NCBI GenBank assembly: GCA_038093975.1
Contig: JBBPTG010000086.1
Coordinates: forward strand, 50,870 to 114,869
Source: Chalciporus piperatus
Lineage: Eukaryota; Basidiomycota; Agaricomycetes; Boletales; Boletaceae
DNA length: 64,000 bases
Direction: 5' to 3'
Part shown: positions 56,501 through 64,000 of the stretch, piece after piece
Numbering within the stretch: position 1 is the first letter of the stretch
Layout: each line of letters opens with the position of its first letter
The notes under the pieces: model-generated
The model's input: the letters and a program-made list of their open reading frames with translations, nothing else
The model's database searches: none
Told to the model about the DNA's origin: nothing
Translations under genes and position numbers: made by a program

Positions 56501-57046
56501 ACTGGACGTTGTTGATGTGAGTGTTTTATGTCGTTCGGTGGCATGTGTCTTTGTGGTGGTTTACCTCTGGGGATGAGACTGAGGCGTCGTCAGTGATAAC
56601 ATCCGATTATGGCTCAGACTGCACCCTCATTCTCTTTCGATTATCCGTGTTTGATTCACAACTGACGAATCGTTTCATTATTTCCGCAGATAACTCCTCT
56701 CGTTCCGCCCAGCTGGTCGCTACAAACGCTTTCGACCTACCTCACCCGTTCCCTCCGGCGTTCCCAACACATCGCGCACGAAGGTCAGATCGTCAAAGCC
56801 ATCTGCGCAGGCCAGAACCTTGCCGTACTGGAGAGCACGTACGAAATCCTCCAAGACGAAGGCGCGATCGTGGAAGAGGCCGTGGGCGACGAGGAGGATG
56901 AAGATGAAGACGAGGGTGGGGAAAATGAGAAACCTGAAAAAGGGGGAGAGATGGGGAGGAGCTTTGATGAAAAGGTTGGGTTGCATGGGCCAGAGGGGGA
57001 GGGTGGCGTTGAGGTGGCGGATGTGCATGTGGGTAGCGTGAGTTGA
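53540..57046 (+). CDS. CORVET/HOPS subunit with Vps39 domains, apparently lacking its N-terminal CNH domain
   Basis: The first recognisable piece is SSVLILGQSCIYSLLPSTLF, AQVESLLQNGLLPEAEALLD, where family members leave the CNH domain. After an intron (donor 53744) it continues TATLRYLHQCVAFAFMRQTR, FREATAHFVRGAIDPRVPVS, YFDELRPSLF, then long helical repeats and a C-terminal Vps39_2-type region (DFSLSEHERSRLVRTWAAWL, LAILSELRNTSVFAAKRYLE, LESLGEGKQIVRDIQERI, LEMAILYSK). It ends VADVHVGSVS. The order fits TGFBRAP1/Vps3 or Vps39, tethers that join endosomal or vacuolar membranes with Rab GTPases. About 300 residues expected before the first piece are not found in the 1.2 kb upstream, which instead holds the duplicated block and a foreign gene fragment. 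The first ATG in frame was used as a formal start. Confidence 0.75.
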
Positions 57047-57375
57047 TGCTGATGGATGGGTGTGCTCGGATTGTTGCTGGGACTTTTTTTCGTCGATGCT
57101 GGATTAGTTGTTTCGATCGTCGTAATCTAATCTAATCATACTGATTTGAGCAACTCGGGTTTGGATACAGTAAGGTTTGATTTCTGGGCGTTGGATTGTT
57201 GGAGTGTGCTGTCGCCGACGTGATTGCACACGCAAATGAAGAAACAAACTCACTGAGGTAAAAGGTAACATTGGAAGGTTTTAAAGTTCAAGCAATATCA
57301 TGATGTACCATCAAAGCCCCTCTCAGCCTAAGCAGCAACTAAACCATTTAGCGATGGATGTACGTTTCCACATCC
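57047..57375. other. intergenic, 3' of the Vps39-domain gene
   Basis: Probable 3' untranslated region and spacer. No gene is seen. Confidence 0.5.
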
Positions 57376-57638
57376 TCCGGAATTACTGACACCCGTAATC
57401 GTTCACAGCAGAAATGTCCTAGTATAATTATCATCCCTCTCGGTCACCCCGAGCCTCCTCCGACAGGGGCTGGGGTACGCAATTCTCTCCCACTCTGATT
57501 GATAACTAGCCCTTTGGGATCAGGCTGTACCGTCGCACGAGAATGCATTTGCTGCCGTTCTCAATAAACGCCCGAACTAGACTACACTCACCTGATCAAA
57601 CCAACGACACTTCGGCGTGGCCCGCCCATCGGTGATCG
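57376..57638 (+). repeat. duplicated block, copy 2 (broken gene relic)
   Basis: The plus strand repeats the minus-strand order of copy 1: CCGGAATTACTGACA, then a 40-bp segment at about 57391-57432, then CTCTCGGTCACCCC to GGGGCTGGGGTAC (57438-57478), then CTTTGGGATCAGGCTGTACC to CGGTGATCG (57511-57638). The 40-bp segment (GTTCACAGCAGAAATGTCCT) lies in the opposite orientation relative to copy 1. The last coding exon of copy 1 is absent, so this copy cannot encode the protein. Confidence 0.65.
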
Positions 57639-57952
57639 CAGAAATGCGAGATAGTGCCCAAGGCCTCGCATTCAGCAAATATCCACCCAAGGAGGATCCT
57701 CATCTCGGTCCAAGGCTGAAGACGTGTACGATGTCGCAGAACTGACTGCAGGTAAACTGCTGACGGCGTAAAGGACATGCTGTACATCCTTGTCTCCCTC
57801 GTGCGTCCCCTTGACAATGATTGCAACTGCCTTTCCGTCCTCGGGATGCTCTAGAGCAGATAACGGTATCTTTGTCAGAGGCGAGGGGGGGTTCCAGACA
57901 GTCATATCAAAAAATGCGATGGGCGCTCGCATTGTAAGTAATCCTTACATAC
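57639..57952. other. unassigned region next to a thioesterase relic
   Basis: A minus-strand open frame (57672-57932, 86 codons, with FDMTVWNPPSPLTKIPLSAL) may be part of the same decayed gene as the thioesterase relic, but I recognise no domain in it. Confidence 0.35.
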
Positions 57953-58300
57953 TCAATGGATAAACACGCAACATAAACCCATGGGCGAGTTTCTCAGGAG
58001 TGAGCTCGAGCTCAACGAGATGTCCGGAAGGAAACAGGAAGCCGACAAATTTGACCTCGGCTCGCAGCGCTTAGCAACTTCGAACGCGGCGACACCACCG
58101 TATGGGTGATGGTGTAAGGACCACGATGTTGAGTGTTTGGCGGCAACGGCATAGCACGAAGCTGTCTCGTCCATCGAGGTGAAGCTGGGACCACCAGCCT
58201 CGAAGCCACGTGTACGGAATTCATAGGACGTTCATTCTGGACGTATTTCGTCGCGTTGACCAAAATGAGCCCGGACACCTGCAGGGACAAAACATACCCA
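57953..58300 (-). pseudogene. relic of an NRPS/PKS-type thioesterase domain
   Basis: Reading the minus strand across all three frames recovers a thioesterase-like order. LILVNATKYVQNERPMNSVH is in one frame. RGFEAGGPSFTSMDETASCY, HHHPYGGVAAFEVAKRCE is in the second. EVKFVGFLFPSGHLVELELT, PEKLAHGF is in the third. The frame changes are abrupt, with no room for introns. The nucleophile motif, normally G-x-S-x-G-G, reads H-H-P-Y-G-G, so the catalytic Ser is Pro (CCA). The pieces resemble the thioesterase ends of NRPS-like quinone synthetases of the atromentin type, including the ELxLTPEKL segment, but the assignment is from memory of that family. No adenylation or carrier domain is nearby. Confidence 0.55.
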
Positions 58301-58565
58301 GCACCCTCAAAGATGTACGCACCTGATGCTGCAAGAGCTGAATCGGAGTGGGGCGATCTGGTAGATGAGACACCCTCCATGCAGAGGCACCTTTAACGTG
58401 AATTAGACGGCTAGTGTATCGGCTGCCAGTGGTACGGAAAGTACTTCCATCATTGAAGAACACACTCAGTGATGGATTGCTGTGTTGAGGTGCTGACGTA
58501 ACAGTCATGATTCAAATCTAGCAAACTCGCTGTACTGTTGCTACGGCACACACGCAACAGCGGTC
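58301..58565. promoter_or_regulatory. upstream region of the TBC gene
   Basis: Short spacer before the TBC-domain gene; the outer minus-strand frames here may be further relics of the thioesterase gene. Confidence 0.35.
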
Positions 58566-60833
58566 ATGGACCTCACAAATGATGACGAGCGAAACTGGAT
58601 TTTGCTCAGACAACATAGCCTCCAACCAGGGGGATTTGGAGAAGGCAGAGCAAGGATATGGTCCGGGCATAAGCTTTCCCAGTTCTTGTATACTGACCTC
58701 ATGGTTTCAGGCCAGCTCTCCTTGGAGTACAACCGCTCTCCGATCCACCACCATACTCAGAGGTGGAAAGCACAAACGGAGACGCAAGTAGTACGAATGG
58801 AAGCACGATGAACAAAGCTTTAGACAACGCGGAGGTCGACCCTCACGCGGACGAACGCCAAATCAAGCTTGACACTGATCGTAGCTTCGTGTTATACCCT
58901 GTAGGTACGAATGATCGTATCGACATTCGCACATAGGCTGATTTGCATTTCCGGCACGGAACTTACAGAGTCCAACGCAACGCCGCCTCGGGACACACTT
59001 CAAAGTGACCTGCATGCGCTCCTCGTGTCTCTGTTCCGGAAACGTCGTTCGCTGCATTACTTTCAAGGGTTCCATGACATCATGACCGTCATCTATCTCA
59101 CTTTGCCTCAGCCACTTCATCTTGCTTGTTCAGAAAAGATGGCCCTTCATCGCGTCAGAGATGCGATGGGAGTTGGACTTGAGCCAGTACTTGGCCTATT
59201 AAGGTGCATTTCGAGAGACTATTTTCATGATATCCATTCAATGAAGACGTCCAACCAGGGTGTTGAGAAATTTGCTGAGACTTGCAGATCCCGAGTATGC
59301 AAAACTCCTCGAGAGGTCTGTTCGCTGCTTTTGCCGTTCGTCAAATGTCTCCACGTCCCTTACATGACTCCCAACTTTCCAGCACGTCTTCACTCCCATA
59401 TCACGCATTATCTCCTCTGTTGACACTCTTCTCGCACGATGTTCCTACTCTCCCTCTTATACAGCACGTGTGGGATTTTCTGTTATGCCGGGAGCCGATC
59501 TCGGTGGTGTGGCTTGCTGCGGCCGTGAGTACCGCTATTTTCTCATATGGTCTACCGTAAATTTCAATTCTGACGTTTTTCGTGGTAGCTCATTTTGCAC
59601 CGCAAGCAATCTGTCTACTCGCTTGCAGAGCAAGACGAGGATGGGATGATACACTCTCTGCTGGGCGGAATCCCGGAGCTCACCGACGCCGAACCCAATG
59701 TTCATAGTCCTGGCGACATGGATTCCACCGCCAATGCAAGTTGCACAGCAGATGGCTCAGTTACTGCGGCAATTATATCCCAAGGTATCACCGAGCAGAC
59801 GAATGCCCTCTCTGACACCGACATCAGGCGTGAAAACAACGGGGTGGAGACGAGTGAAATGCTACCGATTCCACAAGAATACAAAACCGTCGATACGTCG
59901 TCGGCAGATGTTGCCGAGGTCACTGATATTCATCAAGTAAACAATTCCATCTTGTGTTCAGACTCTACGCCATCTTCGGAAGAAATGGATCAGAACGGCG
60001 TGGACAGCACGCAGGACAGTTATCTGGAAATGGTTGCTTCAGTTCCACTACCTGATTCCCGATCTACTTCGCCAACACCCTCGCTGGATGACTCTCCCTC
60101 TCAAAAAGCAGGTTTGCAATCGGATCATTCAACACCACTAGCTCGGCCCCAATCTCGTTCGCGCTCAAATTCATATTCCTCCAATTCAACACGTTCTTCC
60201 TCATCCATGCAATCTTCAACGGCATCCAGCACATCCACTTCCCATTTGTTGAATCCCCATTCAGCGAAATCAAGAGCAAGACCTCCACCTCTCCCCCTCA
60301 CGTACCTTCTTCGCCAAGCGGACGCCCTTCTTACCATATACCCACCATCTCATCCCTCGCTTCGCGTCTCGGAGATCATGGGACCCGACAGTGCTATGCG
60401 CACATGGCGTCCCCCGTTAATGAGTACCAACATTAACGAAGAAAAAATGCCATACAACGAAACGGACGATTACCTGGAAACCTTGGTCAATTCTTCGTAT
60501 GTCGTCGTACCTTCTCCGCCCCCTTCACCCCCACCTGGTCTTCGCCTCCCCACGAAGAAAGTGAAGGGTTCTTTGAGACGCCCAGGAAGGGCCCTCATGG
60601 ACCCACGCAGTATTGGCCTGCGTCTGGGTGCGCTCTCGCCTGCGGAGCGCGGAGTATTGTTCGTTGGTGCGCTGCTCGTGGTAGGGACCGCTATGGTTTT
60701 GAAGGCCGGAAAAGTGCCCTGTGTAGGTAACGCCTCAAAGGGGGGTGGGGCCGATGGTCTGAAGCGTCTATGGAACGGCAAGCTGACGTTGTTCTCTTCC
60801 ATCATTGGCGCATGGGGACGTGGACTACCCTAG
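58566..60833 (+). CDS. Rab GTPase-activating protein of the TBC1D20/Gyp8 type
   Basis: Spliced exons start MDLTNDDERNWILLRQHSLQ and lead through RARIWPALLGV to the TBC box DERQIKLDTDRSFVLYPV (IxxDxxRSF; the Arg is the catalytic finger) and LVSLFRKRRSLHYFQGFHDI (YxQGxxD; the Gln finger). Then come EKMALHRVRDAMGVGLEPVL, LTLFSHDVPTLPLIQHVWDF and LLCREPISVVWLAAA. The last large exon adds about 400 Ser-rich residues and ends with a hydrophobic segment GVLFVGALLVVGTAMVL. TBC1D20 and yeast Gyp8 also have a C-terminal membrane anchor and act on Rab1/Ypt1 at the ER. Both catalytic fingers are intact. The target Rab is inferred. Confidence 0.9.
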
Positions 60834-61724
60834 TCTGTGCATTCTTTATAGGTTCACACCTACAATACTTCTGTCAAGCAGGTAATATACTCAGTCATGT
60901 CCCAGTCTCAACACATCCTCGGCGTGAGGAGACCTCTTCTGTCTTCTTGAGCCATCGGCTGTCATCGGGGTATTCGTCGAGTGTCATCTCAGATCTCTAA
61001 CACGCTCCCTCCTCGTTCATGGCTCTACTACCACCGTCGTTAGATGCCGACCTAGACGCCCGCACGGGGCGCCCATCACCTCGCACTGCCCGTGGAATTC
61101 ACTGAACACCGGTGACGTTTACAGCCTCTTGGGCTGCGCGGATCAGCGCGCCGTGACAGAATGAAGGGCATCCATTTGATAGGTGCATGGGTGATTACAA
61201 GGCGAAATTTTCATTCCCCCAATACTCACGATCACTCTGGAGTTCAGTGTCGACCACACGCACGGGAACAAGATGCATTGGCGGCAGGTAACGAACATTG
61301 ATATACGTTCGTTGACCGCTGACCGTTTCGTCAAGGGTTGAGTGGTGTTGTCAATTCCAAGAGCTTGGTCTGACAGCGTGGCCCAAAACCTCGACTTTGC
61401 GATCGATAGGCTGTGAAAGGGGCTGATCAATGGCACATGGGGATATCCGCGGCATGCCGATTAACCTCCGATCCGTTTGGCTAATCAGTTTTGTTCACTG
61501 CCGCGTGTCCCACGTTGAAGACCAACATGCCAGCGACTTGGACGAGAGCATGTGCTTGCCAAGTCATGTTTCGAACGTATCACCTAACTGGAAACAAAGT
61601 CATTCCCAAATGATAGACAAAGGACGCACCGGGTTTCATGAAACGGATTATAGTTAATGCGAGGACGTACCCACAACTCGCACATTCGTGTCGGGGCTAC
61701 GTGTCCCCGGGGCATCTCTATAAC

Positions 61725-61758
61725 GACTGTCTCCTACCTAAGGGGGGGTGCCTACGGG
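61725..61758 (+). repeat. 38-bp dispersed repeat, copy 2
   Basis: Reads GACTGTCTCCTACCTAAGGG followed by a G run and TGCCTACGGG, and pairs as an inverted copy with 45841-45878 about 15.9 kb away. It is followed by a CG-rich segment (GCGCCGCCGCCGGG near 61787). Confidence 0.7.
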
Positions 61759-62421
61759 GGCATCTCGGGAATAAATGAGCTGGGTAGCGCCGCCGCCGGG
61801 TCCCACGCTTTGAGCGCCTAGTAGAGTAGGCGTTCAGTGACTGCTTCCTCTGATGCAGCAACTGATGCGTGTAGTTTTTGTTGATACAGACTCAGAATTG
61901 ACCGTCAAGCCGCCCGAGAATACATCTCATTCCTCGCTCATTCTCTCGCACAATCAGAATCAATGAAATGCAAGAGAGAGAGAAAGTAAGCTGGAGATTG
62001 CTTATGTCAGAGCAGGAGCTTCAAATTTTCATTTTTCGGGGCCGATTTGAAGCTAAACTTGCTGACGATTGGGTGCAGCGTATACAGGATGATGCTCCAC
62101 CATCATCGAACTTGGTAACGCTGACGATCCACCACCTTGTTCGAAAATAGGTGGTCCGAGTCCACGTGTGTGTCACACTGCGGTGTATAGTGCAGAAGAA
62201 GGGACTCGGGAGTAGGTACGAACCTTCAATTCGAGGACCAGAGTGAACAAAGTAAACTTGAACAGTCCGACTCAGTCGTAATTTGAAATGTTGGTATGTG
62301 GACACGTAACGCTATTGTAGTCTCCCAAACCCAGACTCTCGATGAGCAGAAGACAGTCATTCTGCTCTATCTGTACGAATTTGCTCACTGAGTTACAGTG
62401 CTAACTCGGATACACTTTCGC

Positions 62422-62523
62422 TAGTCTCGACCCGGCCGTTTTGGTCGCTTCCCGGAAGCTTCCCGCGACTAACACGGAAGTTCGGGTGCAAGCCCGGTTC
62501 CTAGAACGTCTGGTCCGAGACTA
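62422..62523 (-). mobile_element. MITE-like inverted-repeat element, copy 2
   Basis: Begins TAGTCTCG and ends CGAGACTA. In reverse complement it aligns with the element at 13663-13799 through CCAGACGTTCTAGGAACCGG, CACCCGAACTTCCG, CGGGAAGCTTCCGGGAAG and CGACCAAAACGGC. It is about 35 bp shorter, lacking a piece near one end. No coding capacity. Confidence 0.6.
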
Positions 62524-62922
62524 CAGTCTCACTGTCACAGTCTACACTGGCACTGTAGTAGCGCCCGGATCTAGTCCTTCCCACCACCTAGCTAGATGTG
62601 CGCGCGTGTATCGGGTAAGATCAACGATATCGATCAGATAAGCATGCAAGTGTACTGTAAAGTTCACAACTCACTTGGGTACGTTCAGGTACTGCCTAAC
62701 TTTATTAAATAATCGGGATTTAGTGACCGGACTGTTGGGCCACAGCTTTTTCCATGGCCATACCGGTAACACATCTTGGATCATGAAAGCCTCACGGGGT
62801 GGTGCACATTATGACCACCAAGGTGTCGCTTCTCTCCGGCCGACCAGGAACTGGCGTTAAGCCAGGCGGTGCAACATCGTTCATGAAATCCCTTTATCGT
62901 GAACGTTGACGCTCGAGGAGGG

Positions 62923-62929
62923 TATAAAA
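62923..62929 (+). promoter_or_regulatory. TATA box of the helix-loop-helix gene
   Basis: TATAAAA lies 57 bp before the ATG at 62980, in the context GGAGGGTATAAAACTCGG. Few other genes in the window have so clear a TATA box. Confidence 0.65.
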
Positions 62930-62979
62930 CTCGGATTTCTCGACCCGTTGGTCAAGGCCCCACTACGAAAATCTCTTTA

Positions 62980-63562
62980 ATGCACTCTTCATACTGTCGT
63001 CCTTCTTCGCCCCCCGACTCACAGCCGCCTCGTCAGAATAAAATGATTCTGCAGAGGCAGTACCGTGAGAAGGAGGGGGAATGCTTCAATGCGCTTAAGG
63101 ACGTTATCAAGGACCTGACAGGAGAGGAGCCTCAGACGCGGCAAGAGATTTTGAGGAAAGGTTGCGGGTTCTATATGATCACGGAGGCAGCTTCTGACAC
63201 CTTCCTATCCATAGCCACAGAGCTGCTCTCTCACCCGGAGATTAGGCGCTTGAGAAGTGACGTCCCGGGCTTGCCCGGTCAGGTGGCGAGCCCAGAGTTG
63301 CCTCCCATTCATGAGGACACGCTAGGTCACACTGGTAGGAAAGTGTAGTTGCCATGGAGAAATACACTGATCAATTCTCTTAGACTATCCTGTCCCGTCA
63401 TCCCACTTCCATTGGCAGGATTTCGGCCCAGCGCACTACCAAGCTAGCACCCATTCTGTTATGCTCCAGACAGATCCGTACGAAATCATATCCAACACCA
63501 ACCCTTCTGGGAGTGAAGTCTTCTGCCAGGGCTTCGATGGGAGCTGGGCTACCTATCAGTGA
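62980..63562 (+). CDS. helix-loop-helix-like protein, putative regulator
   Basis: Two exons (62980-63334 and 63384-63562), joined by a GTAGG..TTAG intron, give 177 residues. The N-terminal half has QNKMILQRQYREKEGECFNA, LKDVIKDLTGEEPQTRQEIL, RKGCGFYM, which reads as helix 1, loop and helix 2 of the HLH fold with a reduced basic region. Helix 2 begins with the common (K/R)xEILRK pattern. The second exon gives a Tyr/Ser/Pro-rich tail (DYPVPSSHFHWQDFGPAHYQ) ending DGSWATYQ, possibly an activation region. A TATA box stands 57 bp upstream. Many agaricomycetes have short HLH proteins of this kind. DNA binding is uncertain because the basic stretch is weak. Confidence 0.6.
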
Positions 63563-63849
63563 ATGCCCTATTAATAATTCTCATCACATTCAAGTTGCTC
63601 TTCTTGAATAACCTTTCGACGACATTTTGTAGCCCTAGTGATATTCTTAAGAACCTTGTATCCACTATTATTTCACATAGAAGTACTTCTTTGTTCGGTC
63701 GCCGAGTCTCAAACGTTCAACTTCAAGACCAGAGGGAAGAAAAGCAGTTCACAAGTACGTCGATTCGATTTCTAAGTTCCTAGACTAAGAACTTGTTATC
63801 CGTGCAAAGAAGCCAGAATTCATTTCACTTCAACCGCCTCTTTCACCCA
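63563..63849. other. intergenic between convergent genes
   Basis: Short AT-rich spacer between the HLH-like gene and the amidase; no gene is seen. Confidence 0.5.
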
Positions 63850-64000
63850 TCAGATAGCACATCTTTTGACCGCGGCGTCCACAATTTCTGCCATGGCGAT
63901 GACTGCTTCTTCCTCCAACGTGCGACCGATAAGTTGAAGTCCGACGGGGAGACCAGTGAACAAGTCTGGATCATCTAGGGCGGGGTATCAGACATTGTGT
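63850..64000 (-). CDS. amidase (AS family), C-terminal end
   Basis: The minus strand encodes DDPDLFTGLPVGLQLIGRTL, EEEAVIAMAEIVDAAVKRCA and I before a TGA at 63852-63850. GLPVGLQLIGR is the conserved C-terminal motif of the amidase signature family, which hydrolyses amides in the cytosol. An in-frame stop just upstream (near 63988) suggests that an intron ends at the CCCTAG acceptor close to 63975. The catalytic Ser-Ser-Lys part lies outside the window. Confidence 0.75.

Larger units (their letters stand above)
60834..62979. other. 2.1-kb region without genes, carrying two repeats
   Basis: No open frame here resembles a protein I know. It contains the second copy of the 38-bp repeat (61725-61758), the second MITE-like element (62422-62523), and the promoter of the helix-loop-helix gene at its right end. 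Confidence 0.5.

Overview
The window is nuclear DNA of a filamentous basidiomycete, most likely an agaricomycete. The genes are dense and carry many short introns of about 50-60 bp with GT..AG ends. Several products have a clear agaricomycete flavour: a seven-transmembrane family without a usual domain name, a Num1/ApsA-type cortical protein, and a hydantoinase fused to DUF917. No ribosomal RNA, CRISPR array or complete transposon is visible. Coordinates of spliced genes are the outer limits of the coding sequence; exon joins were worked out by eye from reading frame, splice signals and family conservation.

Left third (1-24 kb): the 3' end of an L-fuconate dehydratase; TUP1 (minus) head to head with a short TUP1 paralogue (plus); VPS29; a histidine tRNA with a short intron; a DnaJ/RRM protein sharing a 151-bp promoter with mitochondrial ribosomal protein bL33; RNA polymerase I/III subunit RPC19; two small unknown genes; the phosphatase YVH1; and a 1,670-residue Num1/ApsA-like cortical anchor. 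These are housekeeping genes for transcription, translation, ribosome assembly and trafficking.

Middle (24-46 kb): a 20-exon hydantoinase-DUF917 gene, a 14-helix MFS transporter, a 2.9-kb gene-poor stretch, a SEC24-type COPII cargo adaptor, a DUF2855 protein, and two divergent copies of a seven-helix membrane protein.

Right (46-64 kb): cohesin SMC1, a MAPEG membrane protein, then a rearranged zone (52.8-58.5 kb). That zone holds a small broken-looking gene on the minus strand, a Vps39-type CORVET/HOPS subunit lacking its N-terminal CNH domain, an inverted second copy of part of the small gene with one segment flipped, and a decayed thioesterase domain of the NRPS/PKS type. After it come a TBC1D20/Gyp8-like Rab GAP with a C-terminal membrane anchor, a 2-kb gene-free region with repeats, a helix-loop-helix-like protein behind a TATA box, and the 3' end of an amidase.

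The most interesting material is not a defence or biosynthetic system. It is (i) the TUP1 duplication that kept intron positions but lost the Tup_N oligomerisation domain, (ii) dispersed inverted-repeat elements, and (iii) the 52.8-58.5 kb zone of duplication, inversion and gene decay.
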